DNA of 11,969 nt. Source: Thalassiosira profunda. Lineage: Eukaryota > Bacillariophyta > Thalassiosirophyceae > Thalassiosirales > Thalassiosiraceae. Under the pieces are notes generated by a model. It had not been told where the DNA came from. It searched no databases and was given only the letters and a program-made list of their open reading frames with translations. How positions within the stretch are numbered: position 1 is the stretch's first letter; each line of letters opens with the position of its first letter. The translations under genes were made by a program, and so were the position numbers. This document shows, piece after piece, positions 1-6,699 of this stretch. The stretch covers positions 1-11,969 of the forward strand of contig JALLAP010001364.1 of assembly GCA_036939355.1 (NCBI GenBank), read 5' to 3'.

Positions 1-234
1 TTTGAGGCAGTACTAATTTGCAGGCCCTCAGACGGTGTCTGAAAACTCAACTGTGCCCAACAACCGCGCACGCACGCTCTTCGTTCATCACCGCGTTTGA
101 CAAGGTGGCCTCTCGACGCATCGGTTCATGTCGCCAAGCCCGCCGCGCGGGGATCAAAACAAACACGCCCTCGCGCCCGAGACAGGAGGCGGGTTCACGT
201 TGACAGGCCCGACTGCCACCGACTGCCCGACAGG

Positions 235-795
235 ATGGAGCCGTTGCCCATTCCATCGAGTATCGAAATCATGGCGGCCCCGCCGCGCACCGCACCGCCC
301 GACGGCAAACGGAAGAAGAAGAGGGGAAGCGCGAAGAAGGCCGAGCGCATCGTCTACCAGCTCTCGTGCAAGAAGTGCCACGGCCGGCACGGGGAGTACG
401 TCGGGGCCACGACGGGGACCCTCCCGGCCACGATGAAGGGGCACGTCGATCGGGTCGTGGCGGAGGTGCGCCGCGGCCGGGCCGCCAAGGGCGCCGACGT
501 CGGCCCTCCTTCAAGCTCGGACATCAAGGCGGGAGAGGAGGAGCGGTGGAGCGCCGACTTCGCCCGGCACTTCGCCGACCACTGCTTGCCGAAGAATCGA
601 TTTCGGCGGCCCATGTCCGAGAAGCAGGTCCTCAAGTTTTGCCGAGAGAACGTCAAGGTGGAGCTGCTGCGGCGGAAGGACGGCGACGTCCTGTGCTGGG
701 ATTGCGACGACGAGTTCACGGACGTCCACCGCTCGCTGCTGGTGAAGAGGGGGTCGCGGGGGTCGTCGGATAACCGAAGGGTGACCCCGCCTTAA
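235..795 (+). CDS. Small GIY-YIG-like domain protein, probably retroelement-derived
   Basis: The start is the first in-frame ATG (235); a second ATG at 271 is possible, and the frame is open upstream to at least 97 without an ATG, so an upstream exon cannot be excluded. The product is 186 residues. Residues 13-38 are very basic. Residues 39-117 show the order seen in GIY-YIG modules carried by some eukaryotic retroelements: a Y-x-L-S-C-x-x-C stretch (41-48), then YVG (55-57), G-x-T, L (63), H70, and a later S-A-D-F-A-R-H-F segment (106-113) ending in HC (116-117). At the place where the family has its catalytic Arg (three residues before the conserved Leu-x-x and four before the His) there is Thr66. 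A second Cys pair (154, 157) follows a K-V-E-L-L segment like the tail of those elements. Seen: the motifs and single exon. Inferred: descent from a retroelement nuclease tail and loss of nuclease activity. No reverse transcriptase lies nearby. The function is unknown. Confidence 0.55.
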   Translation: MEPLPIPSSIEIMAAPPRTAPPDGKRKKKRGSAKKAERIVYQLSCKKCHGRHGEYVGATTGTLPATMKGHVDRVVAEVRRGRAAKGADVGPPSSSDIKAGEEERWSADFARHFADHCLPKNRFRRPMSEKQVLKFCRENVKVELLRRKDGDVLCWDCDDEFTDVHRSLLVKRGSRGSSDNRRVTPP

Positions 796-1303
796 GAGGG
801 TTGCACCCGAGAGGGAGTGAGGGAGATTGTACAGGAAGGTAGCACACTACTTTCGGACTAAGCATATTATGTAGCGAAGAATAGCACTATTAAATGCCGA
901 CGGAGGGCAAAGAAGTGATATTGATATGTCTGAGATTTTTGCAATACGGCTTTGGTTGCATACATGATTGCAAATACATGTTTGTTCTTGTTCGTCTCCA
1001 TTCAAGATCGCTGCCTCTTACTAAGTTCAATAACATTCGCATGTACTACACCAACCATCAACACATTGTGATCCCGATAATGCGCTCCTAGAAATTTCTC
1101 TGGCATTACAGTCGGTTAATCCCTTCTTGCAATCAATCAACGCGCCTGAGCAATTTATGTAGCTGGGTGCACCAAACGCCTCCGGAAGATACCTGGCGAT
1201 TGTCGCAGCGTTATGCCAAATCCCCTTCGTCCGCTGATCCGCAACAATATTCCTCAACCACAGCTAATCGTCCGTCGTCCACGCGCCGCTCCCTCCATTT
1301 CTT
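796..1303. other. Gene-free spacer between the GIY-YIG-like gene and TIM21
   Basis: About 0.5 kb of more AT-rich DNA that should hold the 3' ends of two convergent transcripts. Short open frames exist on both strands, but none starts with ATG and also has the GC-rich codon use of the neighbouring genes. A minus-strand open frame at about 1027-1270 follows a possible acceptor AG but has no ATG. I saw no tRNA-like cloverleaf and no clear repeat. Confidence 0.6.
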
Positions 1304-2206
1304 TTACTTCTGACCTCCCCCGCCTCCCAGCAAATTGCTGAACACGTCCTGCCCCTCCTTGCTCCCCCCGGCCAGCCTCCGCGCCAAGATCGCGCTCCGA
1401 TTGTCCTGCACGGTGATCACCGCCCCGTTCCGCTTGTCCTGCACGAGAATGTACACGAACTCCCCCGACGGCATGTCCTTCGACACCTCGGCGAAGACGA
1501 AGGCCGCCCCGTACGGACCCTCGAGGTTGAACCGCACCCGCGTCCGTTTGGATCCGTCGTCCGGATCAGTGTACTCGGTGTGCTCGATGAAGTTCCGCCG
1601 TCCCTCGCGGTGGCCACCGTGATCCCGCCCGTAGGTCTTGAAGGCCTCGCCGAACCGCCGCGCCACCTCGGGGTTTTGTCGGATCTCGTGCGTCGCCTTG
1701 TCAAAGACGGTGTTGGGGCTCATTTTCGTGGGGAGGAGCTCCTTCCCGATGTAGTAGGCGCAGACGGACGCAAAGGCGAGGGCGCCGGCCCAGAGGGTGA
1801 GGCGGGTTCCGGCGACGACCTTTTCGCCCGGCGTGAGGACGATTTCCTGCGAGGTGGGCTCGCCTCCGTCAGCCGCGGATTCCCCTCCGGCGGATTGCGT
1901 TTTCCCGTCGGCGGATTGCTTGCCCCCGGTGCTGGACGACGTCGACCGAAGGGCCGTCCGTCGCGCATTGGGGCGGAGGCGCGCCGTCGCATTGTTTAAT
2001 CTGAGTAGGGGAGCAAGATGGCCGTGGTTTTTGCAACGCAGCAGCGACGGGGTGGATATGGATAGCGCGGGACTGCTGTTGATGGTGCGTGAAGATGAGT
2101 GGCTGCCGGTCGCAAGACGACGTACTGCCGCCGCGCCCGATCGGCCTATTTGGGGTCCAGCACGCGACGCCGCCGCAGCGGGTCGGAGGAAGGCGGTGCG
2201 GATCAT
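1304..2206 (-). CDS. TIM21: TIM21, mitochondrial inner-membrane translocase (TIM23 complex) subunit
   Basis: TIM21 is an inner-membrane protein that links TIM23 to the outer-membrane translocase and the respiratory chain; its C-terminal domain faces the intermembrane space. The first in-frame ATG is at 2206 with A at -3, giving 300 residues in a single exon. Residues 1-90 are rich in Arg, Ala and Ser and nearly free of acids, as in a mitochondrial presequence. A low-complexity Ser/Gly stretch follows (88-120). One transmembrane helix lies at about 134-153 and runs into YYIGKELLP. The Tim21 core follows at about 150-280: the S-P-N-x-V-F start, the E-V-A-R-R-F-G-E-A-F-K-x-Y-G block, the D-P-D-D-G-S loop, then R-F-N-L-E-G-P-Y-G and F-V-Y-I-L-V-Q. 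The tail ends in a Gly run. The gene is divergent from SKP1 across 370 bp. The frame stays open 5' of the ATG to about 2359, but only from a GTG, so that part is probably 5'UTR. Confidence 0.93.
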   Translation of the reverse strand: MIRTAFLRPAAAASRAGPQIGRSGAAAVRRLATGSHSSSRTINSSPALSISTPSLLRCKNHGHLAPLLRLNNATARLRPNARRTALRSTSSSTGGKQSADGKTQSAGGESAADGGEPTSQEIVLTPGEKVVAGTRLTLWAGALAFASVCAYYIGKELLPTKMSPNTVFDKATHEIRQNPEVARRFGEAFKTYGRDHGGHREGRRNFIEHTEYTDPDDGSKRTRVRFNLEGPYGAAFVFAEVSKDMPSGEFVYILVQDKRNGAVITVQDNRSAILARRLAGGSKEGQDVFSNLLGGGGGQK

Positions 2207-2576
2207 CTTTGCATGGGACGTGGGCGATGACACGAGGCAAGTGGGGCGGGGGGTGCTGGGCGGCGAGGCTCTGAAATCTGAACTTATGTGGATTTGGGGG
2301 AGGATTTCGTTTCGTAGGGGGGGTTCCCCGCGTGGACCCAACCTCGTAACAAATGGCACTAGCTTTCAAGCTGCCGCCAGCCGGCTTTGTAGGGGAAGCT
2401 GAAGGCCCCCCACGTGCCGTAGGCGGGGACCCCCTATGCCCCGCTAAAAAATCCAAAATCCTACCCGCGCTCCCGCCAAAAGCAGCTCAGCAACAGCACC
2501 GCACAACGAGATCATCCGCGCCGGCTCACCCCCTGCCAGCCCCCGCTCCCCGCTACGACTATTTCAGACTACAACC
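2207..2576. promoter_or_regulatory. Bidirectional promoter/5'UTR region between TIM21 and SKP1
   Basis: These 370 bp separate the two divergent start codons and must contain both 5'UTRs and promoters. Visible elements are a CACGTG palindrome (G-box/E-box core) at 2411-2416 and an E2F-like site at 2471-2481, plus an AT-rich patch at about 2446-2460 (CTAAAAAATCCAAAATCC). No canonical TATA box is evident. Sharing of regulation is inferred from position only. Confidence 0.6.
2471..2481 (-). promoter_or_regulatory. Candidate E2F binding site
   Basis: The plus strand reads TCCCGCCAAAA, which on the minus strand is TTTTGGCGGGA, a close match to the E2F consensus TTTSGCGC/TTTGGCGGGAA. It lies about 95 bp upstream of the SKP1 start codon. 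The match is by eye and such sites also occur by chance in GC-rich DNA. Confidence 0.3.
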
Positions 2577-3667
2577 ATGGATTGTGACGAGAGTGGCACG
2601 GTGAAGCTGGTGAGTAATGCTGGTGGGGTGGCGGGCGGTGGGAGGCAGGAAAATTTATGGGGCGAGGTGGCCTCCTCGTGTCCGAGGTCCGGGGGGGACG
2701 GGACTGCCGACCGACACGGCTGGGAAATGCCCTCCAGCGGGTGGCCCTCCGCCTCTTTATTTGATCAGTAATTCCTTGGAATATTGTGGTAATTTTGGGG
2801 CCGCGGCGGAGGGTGGGGGCGGGGGAGCCGCCGCATCGTCGTATCCTCCCATTCCCGTGGCGCATCCGCGGGAATTCCGCGGAGCAGGAGCTCCCGAGGG
2901 GTGGCCCGGATCGACGAGAGTGGCAGCGGGCGAGGGCGTGGGGGCGCCTGCCCTGAAACATTTATTGCGGGGGCGTGGGAGGTCTCGTGCGGTGGAGGGG
3001 TGCATTTGTCATTTTTCCCACCTTGTGTGGTGTGCCGGGCATTTATTGATTCGCTGATACTCATTCCCCATCCCATTATTTATTGCAATGCAGGTGAGCA
3101 AGGAGGGAGATGACTTCCCCGTCGAGATCGAGGTCGCGCGGATGTCGGAGCTCGTCAAGGGCATGCTCGAGGGTGAGGCTAGCTCGATTCCGATTGTGAT
3201 CATATGTTGTGTCATTTCACGAATATCTTTTGCTCACCCTCCCTTCCATCCCCATCCACCCCAACTCCCCCGCAGAGGACGTGGACGACGAGGACGTCAC
3301 GGAGATCCCCCTCCCCAACGTCAAGGCCGCCGTCCTCCGCAAGGTCATCGAGTTCTGCCAGCACCACCGCTCGGAGCCCATGACCGAGATCGAGAAGCCC
3401 CTCAAATCCGCCCAGATGGCCGAGGTGGTCCAGAAGTGGTACGCCGACTTCGTCAACGTCGAGCAGGTCCTGCTCTTCGAGCTCATCCTGGCCGCCAACT
3501 ACATGGACATCAAGCCGCTGCTGGACCTGACGTGCGCGACCGTGGCGAGCATGATCAAGGGGAAGACCCCCGAGGAGATTCGCAAGACGTTCAACATTGC
3601 CAACGATTTCAGTCCCGAGGAGGAGGCCCAGGTGCGGGAGGAGAACAAGTGGTGCGAGGAGCCTTAG
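2577..3667 (+). CDS. SKP1: SKP1, SCF ubiquitin ligase adaptor (three exons)
   Basis: SKP1 bridges cullin-1 and F-box proteins in SCF E3 ligases, acting in cytosol and nucleus. Exons are 2577-2609, 3094-3172 and 3276-3667, giving 504 nt and 167 residues, the usual SKP1 size. Intron 1 is phase 0 and intron 2 phase 1. The joined frame is continuous: T-V-K-L | [12 protein letters not shown], then the acidic loop E-E-D-V-D-D-E-D and I-P-L-P-N-V. This is the BTB/POZ-like cullin-binding fold (about 9-125), including W-Y-A-D-F, the [13 protein letters not shown] block and L-L-D-L-T-C. The C-terminal F-box-binding helices are complete: [12 protein letters not shown], then [14 protein letters not shown] and a short CEEP tail. 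Every conserved block is intact. The gene is divergent from TIM21 and convergent with the kinase gene. Confidence 0.96.
2610..3093 (+). other. SKP1: SKP1 intron 1 (484 bp, unusually long)
   Basis: The donor GTGAGT directly follows CTG (Leu11) and the acceptor is TGCAG. It is about five times longer than every other intron in this window. The sequence is G-rich in the middle. Exon 2 itself starts with GTGAGC, so both junctions carry the same GTGAG pentamer. A 13-bp copy of part of exon 1 occurs inside (2913-2925). No convincing ORF, RNA or transposon end is visible in it. Confidence 0.9.
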
Positions 3668-4046
3668 GTTGCGTTGGTGGGGTGGGGGATCGATGGGATG
3701 TCCTTCTTTTTTGCCACGGCCGGACGGGGGAGGGGGAGATATGGTGGAGGTCTCCTCGAATCCCCGGGCCTCTCTCTCCGCGAGGGCTATGCATATTACA
3801 ATACGCATTTCATTGATGAGTGGACTGTCCTCGGTGCACTAATGTAAATGGTATGTTATCTACGAGCCCCGAGTACCAATTGTTGTGCAATGTGCATGCA
3901 TATTATGAACAAAGATACCATAGGGTACAAGGATGCCCTGCCTACGCGTGATTGTACAGGTCAGCGATCTTTCTTCTATTACATCGAGTTTACAATTAAC
4001 ATTGATAGCTCCGGTACAATACATAAGTAGCTGCGTGCCATACGCT
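3668..4046. other. Convergent 3' spacer between SKP1 and the kinase gene
   Basis: This 379-bp stretch lies between two facing stop codons and must hold both 3'UTRs and polyadenylation sites. It becomes AT-rich after about 3790. A 10-mer, atgcatatta, occurs at 3789-3798 and 3896-3905. No canonical AATAAA was seen. There is no supported coding sequence. Confidence 0.6.
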
Positions 4047-5261
4047 CTAAACGCCAAACATGACCTTCCTCGCTTTTCTCCTCGCGAGGCGGCCGGCTAG
4101 GATCTTGCTCCGTCTCCGGCTCGACGATGCTCCGACGGGGACGATCTCCGGCGATTCCAACAGCGCTTCGGCGTTGTGCCGCACGAGCCACGGGTGGCAC
4201 AGCGCCTCCTCGGCGGTCATCCGCTTCCGCGGGTCTTTCTGGAGCAGCCGCTTCACGAAGTCCCTCGCCTCCGGGCTGACGTCCTTCCAATCCTCGGAGT
4301 GGAAGCGATACCGCCCGCCCAGGACGCTGCGGTGGATCTCCTCGTTGCTAGATCCGTTAAAAGGCGGGTAGCCCACCATGAGGATGTACGCGATGACTCC
4401 GACGGACCACAGGTCGCACTCCTTGCCGTAGCGCTTCTTGAGCACTTCTGGCGCAATATAGTAAGGAGTGCCGAGAATCGTGCTCATGGGTGGCTCGCCT
4501 CCGTAGTGTCTCCGGGCCAAGCCGAAGTCGATGATCTGGATGGAAGAGTCCTCGCCCTTCGTTTCGAAGAGAATATTCTCAGGTTTCACATCGCGGTGGA
4601 CGACGCCCGAACGGTGCATGTAGGAAACGGCCTGGAGGATCTGGTGGAGGATCCTCGCCGCCTCGGCCTCTGCGAAGCACGTCGCTCCGTTGTCGCTGTT
4701 CGATGACCGCGAAACTATGCGATCGAACAACTCCCCTCCCTCGCAGAGATTGGTGACGATGTGGACGTACCGCGTGTCCTCGAACACGTCGACGAGCTGG
4801 ACGATGCTCTCGTGCTGCATCTCCTGGAGCAATGCGATCTCGCGGGCGAGGCCGCCGGGCTTGATGGCCGGGTCGTTCTTCGGGATGGACTTGACGGCGT
4901 ACCGGCGGCCGGTCGACCTCGACCGGCACTCTCGGACGGAGCCGTGGTGGCCGGTCCCGAGGACGCGCGGGTCGACGTGGTACTTCTCCTCGATGTCGCT
5001 GCAGCGGCCGGTGATGGAGCGGGGCGCGCGCTGCTGCTCGTATGATGTGTCCGCGCAGGTATCCTCGCTGGCGCAGACCGAGACGGGGACGCCTACGGGC
5101 ACGGCGTGGCAGTCGGCGGCGAGGATCTCGGAGACGAGGCGGGAGGTGCGCTCGGTGGCGGCGGTGTCCATGGTGGCGGACTTCTTGACGACGGACGCGT
5201 CGAACGCTTCGTCGAAGGCGCCCGCGGTGGCGATGGTGGTGTGGCGGATGTGGCCGGTCAT
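4047..5261 (-). CDS. CaMK/CDPK-type serine/threonine protein kinase without EF-hands
   Basis: This protein would phosphorylate Ser/Thr in a Ca2+/calmodulin-kinase-like manner; substrate and location are not deducible. The first ATG on the open frame is at 5261, giving 404 residues in a single exon. The kinase domain spans about 94-360 and is complete: Gly-rich loop G102-x-G104-x-x-G107, Lys124 in YAVK, C-helix Glu141, hinge with the EGGELFDRI segment (174-182) typical of CaMK/CDPK, HRDVKPEN (222-229), DFG (245-247), GTPYYIAPE (264-272), and the later D-L-W-S-V-G-V-I-A-Y-I-L and H-P-W-L. It looks active. The N-terminal 90 residues are non-conserved, with no Gly2-Cys myristoylation pattern of CDPKs. 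After the domain, 40-odd residues end in a basic Arg/Lys-rich tail and the protein stops; there are no EF-hands. The tail could act as an autoinhibitory or calmodulin-binding segment (inference). Confidence 0.95.
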   Translation of the reverse strand: MTGHIRHTTIATAGAFDEAFDASVVKKSATMDTAATERTSRLVSEILAADCHAVPVGVPVSVCASEDTCADTSYEQQRAPRSITGRCSDIEEKYHVDPRVLGTGHHGSVRECRSRSTGRRYAVKSIPKNDPAIKPGGLAREIALLQEMQHESIVQLVDVFEDTRYVHIVTNLCEGGELFDRIVSRSSNSDNGATCFAEAEAARILHQILQAVSYMHRSGVVHRDVKPENILFETKGEDSSIQIIDFGLARRHYGGEPPMSTILGTPYYIAPEVLKKRYGKECDLWSVGVIAYILMVGYPPFNGSSNEEIHRSVLGGRYRFHSEDWKDVSPEARDFVKRLLQKDPRKRMTAEEALCHPWLVRHNAEALLESPEIVPVGASSSRRRSKILAGRLARRKARKVMFGV

Positions 5262-5608
5262 GGTATCGGGTCTCGTTAGCTGTCGCGTTGCTCTGTCGAT
5301 TGCAATTATGAGACGATGGCCAGAGGGAGGTAGGAGGAGGGTACATGTTATGGGATCGATTTGCAAAGCGATGCTCGTGGTTGAAGCGAGGAGGAGGTGA
5401 GCTCAGGCGATTTTTTTGGCGCTCTGTCGTGGGGCGGAGTGCATGCTTCGTCGAGACTCCTCGTGTTATCGTGTTGGAGTCGAAGTGTGTACCTAGGTAT
5501 GTTTCGCGCATTCGAACAAGATGTACTAATTCCTATAGTGAAGGACGCTTTGATACGACTGTTTTTGGCGCCATCGCCCTCTCTCGAAGGATCCTCGAAA
5601 ATCTAGAA

Positions 5609-5775
5609 GCTCGAACGAAGATCGATCTTCTTTGTTGCTTGCTCTTGCTTTTGCCACAAAGCTCAGGTGTTTGTTGTTGCTCTTGCTCCTTCCTTATCGA
5701 AGAATCGAACGAGATCTTATCGTGCTTGCTCTTCATTGAGCAAGCTCAGGCATTTGTTGTTGCTCTTGCTCCTTC
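5609..5775 (+). repeat. Diverged tandem direct repeat, two units about 83-94 bp apart
   Basis: The best-matching part is 32 bp (5661-5692 and 5744-5775) with 30 identical positions, starting gctcagg and running through ttgttgttgctcttgctcc. Upstream of it both copies also share tcgaacga (5611 and 5705) and tgcttgctctt (5637 and 5723), so the whole unit appears duplicated and then diverged by small indels. There is no coding signal. Confidence 0.75.
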
Positions 5776-5971
5776 TCTCCTCCTCCTCCCTGTTCTCGTG
5801 GGCGCAGCCAGCGAGAAGTTATGGTTATGGCCGGTTCTTGTGGTTGAGGAGCTATTTGGTGGTCAGCTTGTTGCTCTTGTGCTTGTGCCGTGTTTGGTAC
5901 ACAAGTCTCCTGTGTACCTTTCTCTTTCTCATTCTCACTGTGCTGCCTGTGTCAAGCTGCTCAAACAACAG

Positions 5972-6023
5972 GTTGGGTACCCGACAAAGTCATAACAATA
6001 TGTTGGGTTCATACCCGACAAAG
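5972..6023 (+). repeat. Short direct repeat (gttgggt...acccgacaaag)
   Basis: Copies are at 5972-5989 (18 bp) and 6002-6023 (22 bp, with a 4-bp insertion ttca between gttgggt and acccgacaaag). The spacer is 12 bp. Each copy contains an inverted gggt/accc pair, so each could form a tiny hairpin. No function is evident. Confidence 0.65.
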
Positions 6024-6408
6024 AGAGACATGTCGCAGTGTGCACACAATATGGTGAAACAAGAATTAAATTAGAAAGAGAGAGGATCCGACGATGCCGA
6101 TGCCCTCCCTCTTTCTTGGGAATTGGAAATGACCAGAGATGTAGCACATTTATGTTAAGTTATGCTGATAAGTTATGTGCCTAGAGCTGTGTCGCTGCCG
6201 GGGCTGTGTGTCGGTGTCGGGGCGCATTTTTTTTCCGAGAGCGAGAGGCACTGCATATGTACACCTCTTGTTGCTCATGATTGCCTGAAGTATATGTCCC
6301 GCCCCATCTCAGTCTCGGCACAAGAGCACAAAGCGCCTACCACAGACCGACCAGCGGCCTCCTCCGGCCTTCCAACAAAAGGCCCCGACATCTCGACTCT
6401 CTCAACTT

Positions 6409-6423
6409 CCCCCCCCCCCCCCC
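6409..6423 (+). repeat. 15-base C homopolymer
   Basis: An uninterrupted run of 15 C in noncoding DNA. The exact length is prone to sequencing error. Confidence 0.9.
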
Positions 6424-6568
6424 GACTCAAGGTGCCAAGTTGGAAGTCGGAAGCTGTCGGAGACAAAAGCTGCGCCATCTGCTCATTCGAATCTGTTCTT
6501 AGTTGTTCTTTTCTTCCAGGCGTTGACAGTCAAGTGATAGTGTCTCTCATTGTTTCTGTCTCAGCTTA

Positions 6569-6601
6569 ATCACTGCCTCTCTACTTTTTATCACTGCCTC
6601 T
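6569..6601 (+). repeat. 12-bp direct repeat in the 5' region of the secreted GATase-like gene
   Basis: The 12-mer atcactgcctct occurs at 6569-6580 and 6590-6601, a 21-bp period. It lies 99-131 bp upstream of the start codon at 6700, in T/C-rich DNA that is probably the 5'UTR or core promoter. Confidence 0.6.
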
Positions 6602-6699
6602 TCTTTCACTTTCGCGTGCACTTGACGCTCAACGTTCACACTTTCCAATCAATACAATCAGCATACGATAGACCCACCGCATGCACCCCTCGCCAAGCC

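Larger units (their letters stand above)
5262..6699. other. Gene-poor 1.4-kb intergenic region
   Basis: This is the spacer between two divergent genes: the kinase 5' end (to about 5530) and the 5' region of the secreted protein gene (from about 6540). The open frames here, including an ATG frame at 5345-5995 and another at 6162-6569, have biased low-complexity translations (Leu/Cys/Ser-rich from T/C-rich DNA) and no recognisable domain, so I do not call them genes. The region contains diverged tandem repeats at about 5609-5775, a direct repeat at 5972-6023, a 15-C run at 6409-6423 and a 12-bp repeat just upstream of 6700. Confidence 0.6.

Noticed and set aside
7..30. Branch-point-like tactaat followed by ttgcag near the left edge, suggesting an intron end
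   Set aside because: The adenosine would be only a few bases from the AG, too close for normal splicing, and no coding frame clearly begins there.
1027..1270. Minus-strand open frame of about 80 codons with several Cys, preceded by a possible acceptor AG
   Set aside because: It has no ATG, AT-rich codon use unlike the neighbours, no recognised domain, and no upstream exon compatible with TIM21 ending at 1304.
1580..2402. Plus-strand open frames opposite TIM21
   Set aside because: They are antisense shadows of a clearly recognised gene.
3217..3808. Minus-strand open frames opposite SKP1 exon 3
   Set aside because: They are shadows caused by GC-rich codon bias of SKP1.
4911..4926. 15-bp ggtcgacctcgaccg shared between the kinase gene and about 9532-9546
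   Set aside because: It is a GC-rich, nearly palindromic string in coding codons; a match of this kind is plausible by chance and neither site has other shared flanks.
5345..5995. 216-codon plus-strand ORF with an ATG
   Set aside because: It overlaps the kinase 5' region; the translation is Leu/Cys/Ser-rich low complexity from T/C-rich repeats, with no domain and no good codon bias.
6162..6569. 135-codon plus-strand ORF with an ATG
   Set aside because: It contains the 15-C homopolymer and has no recognisable motif; it most likely lies in the promoter/5'UTR of the gene at 6700.
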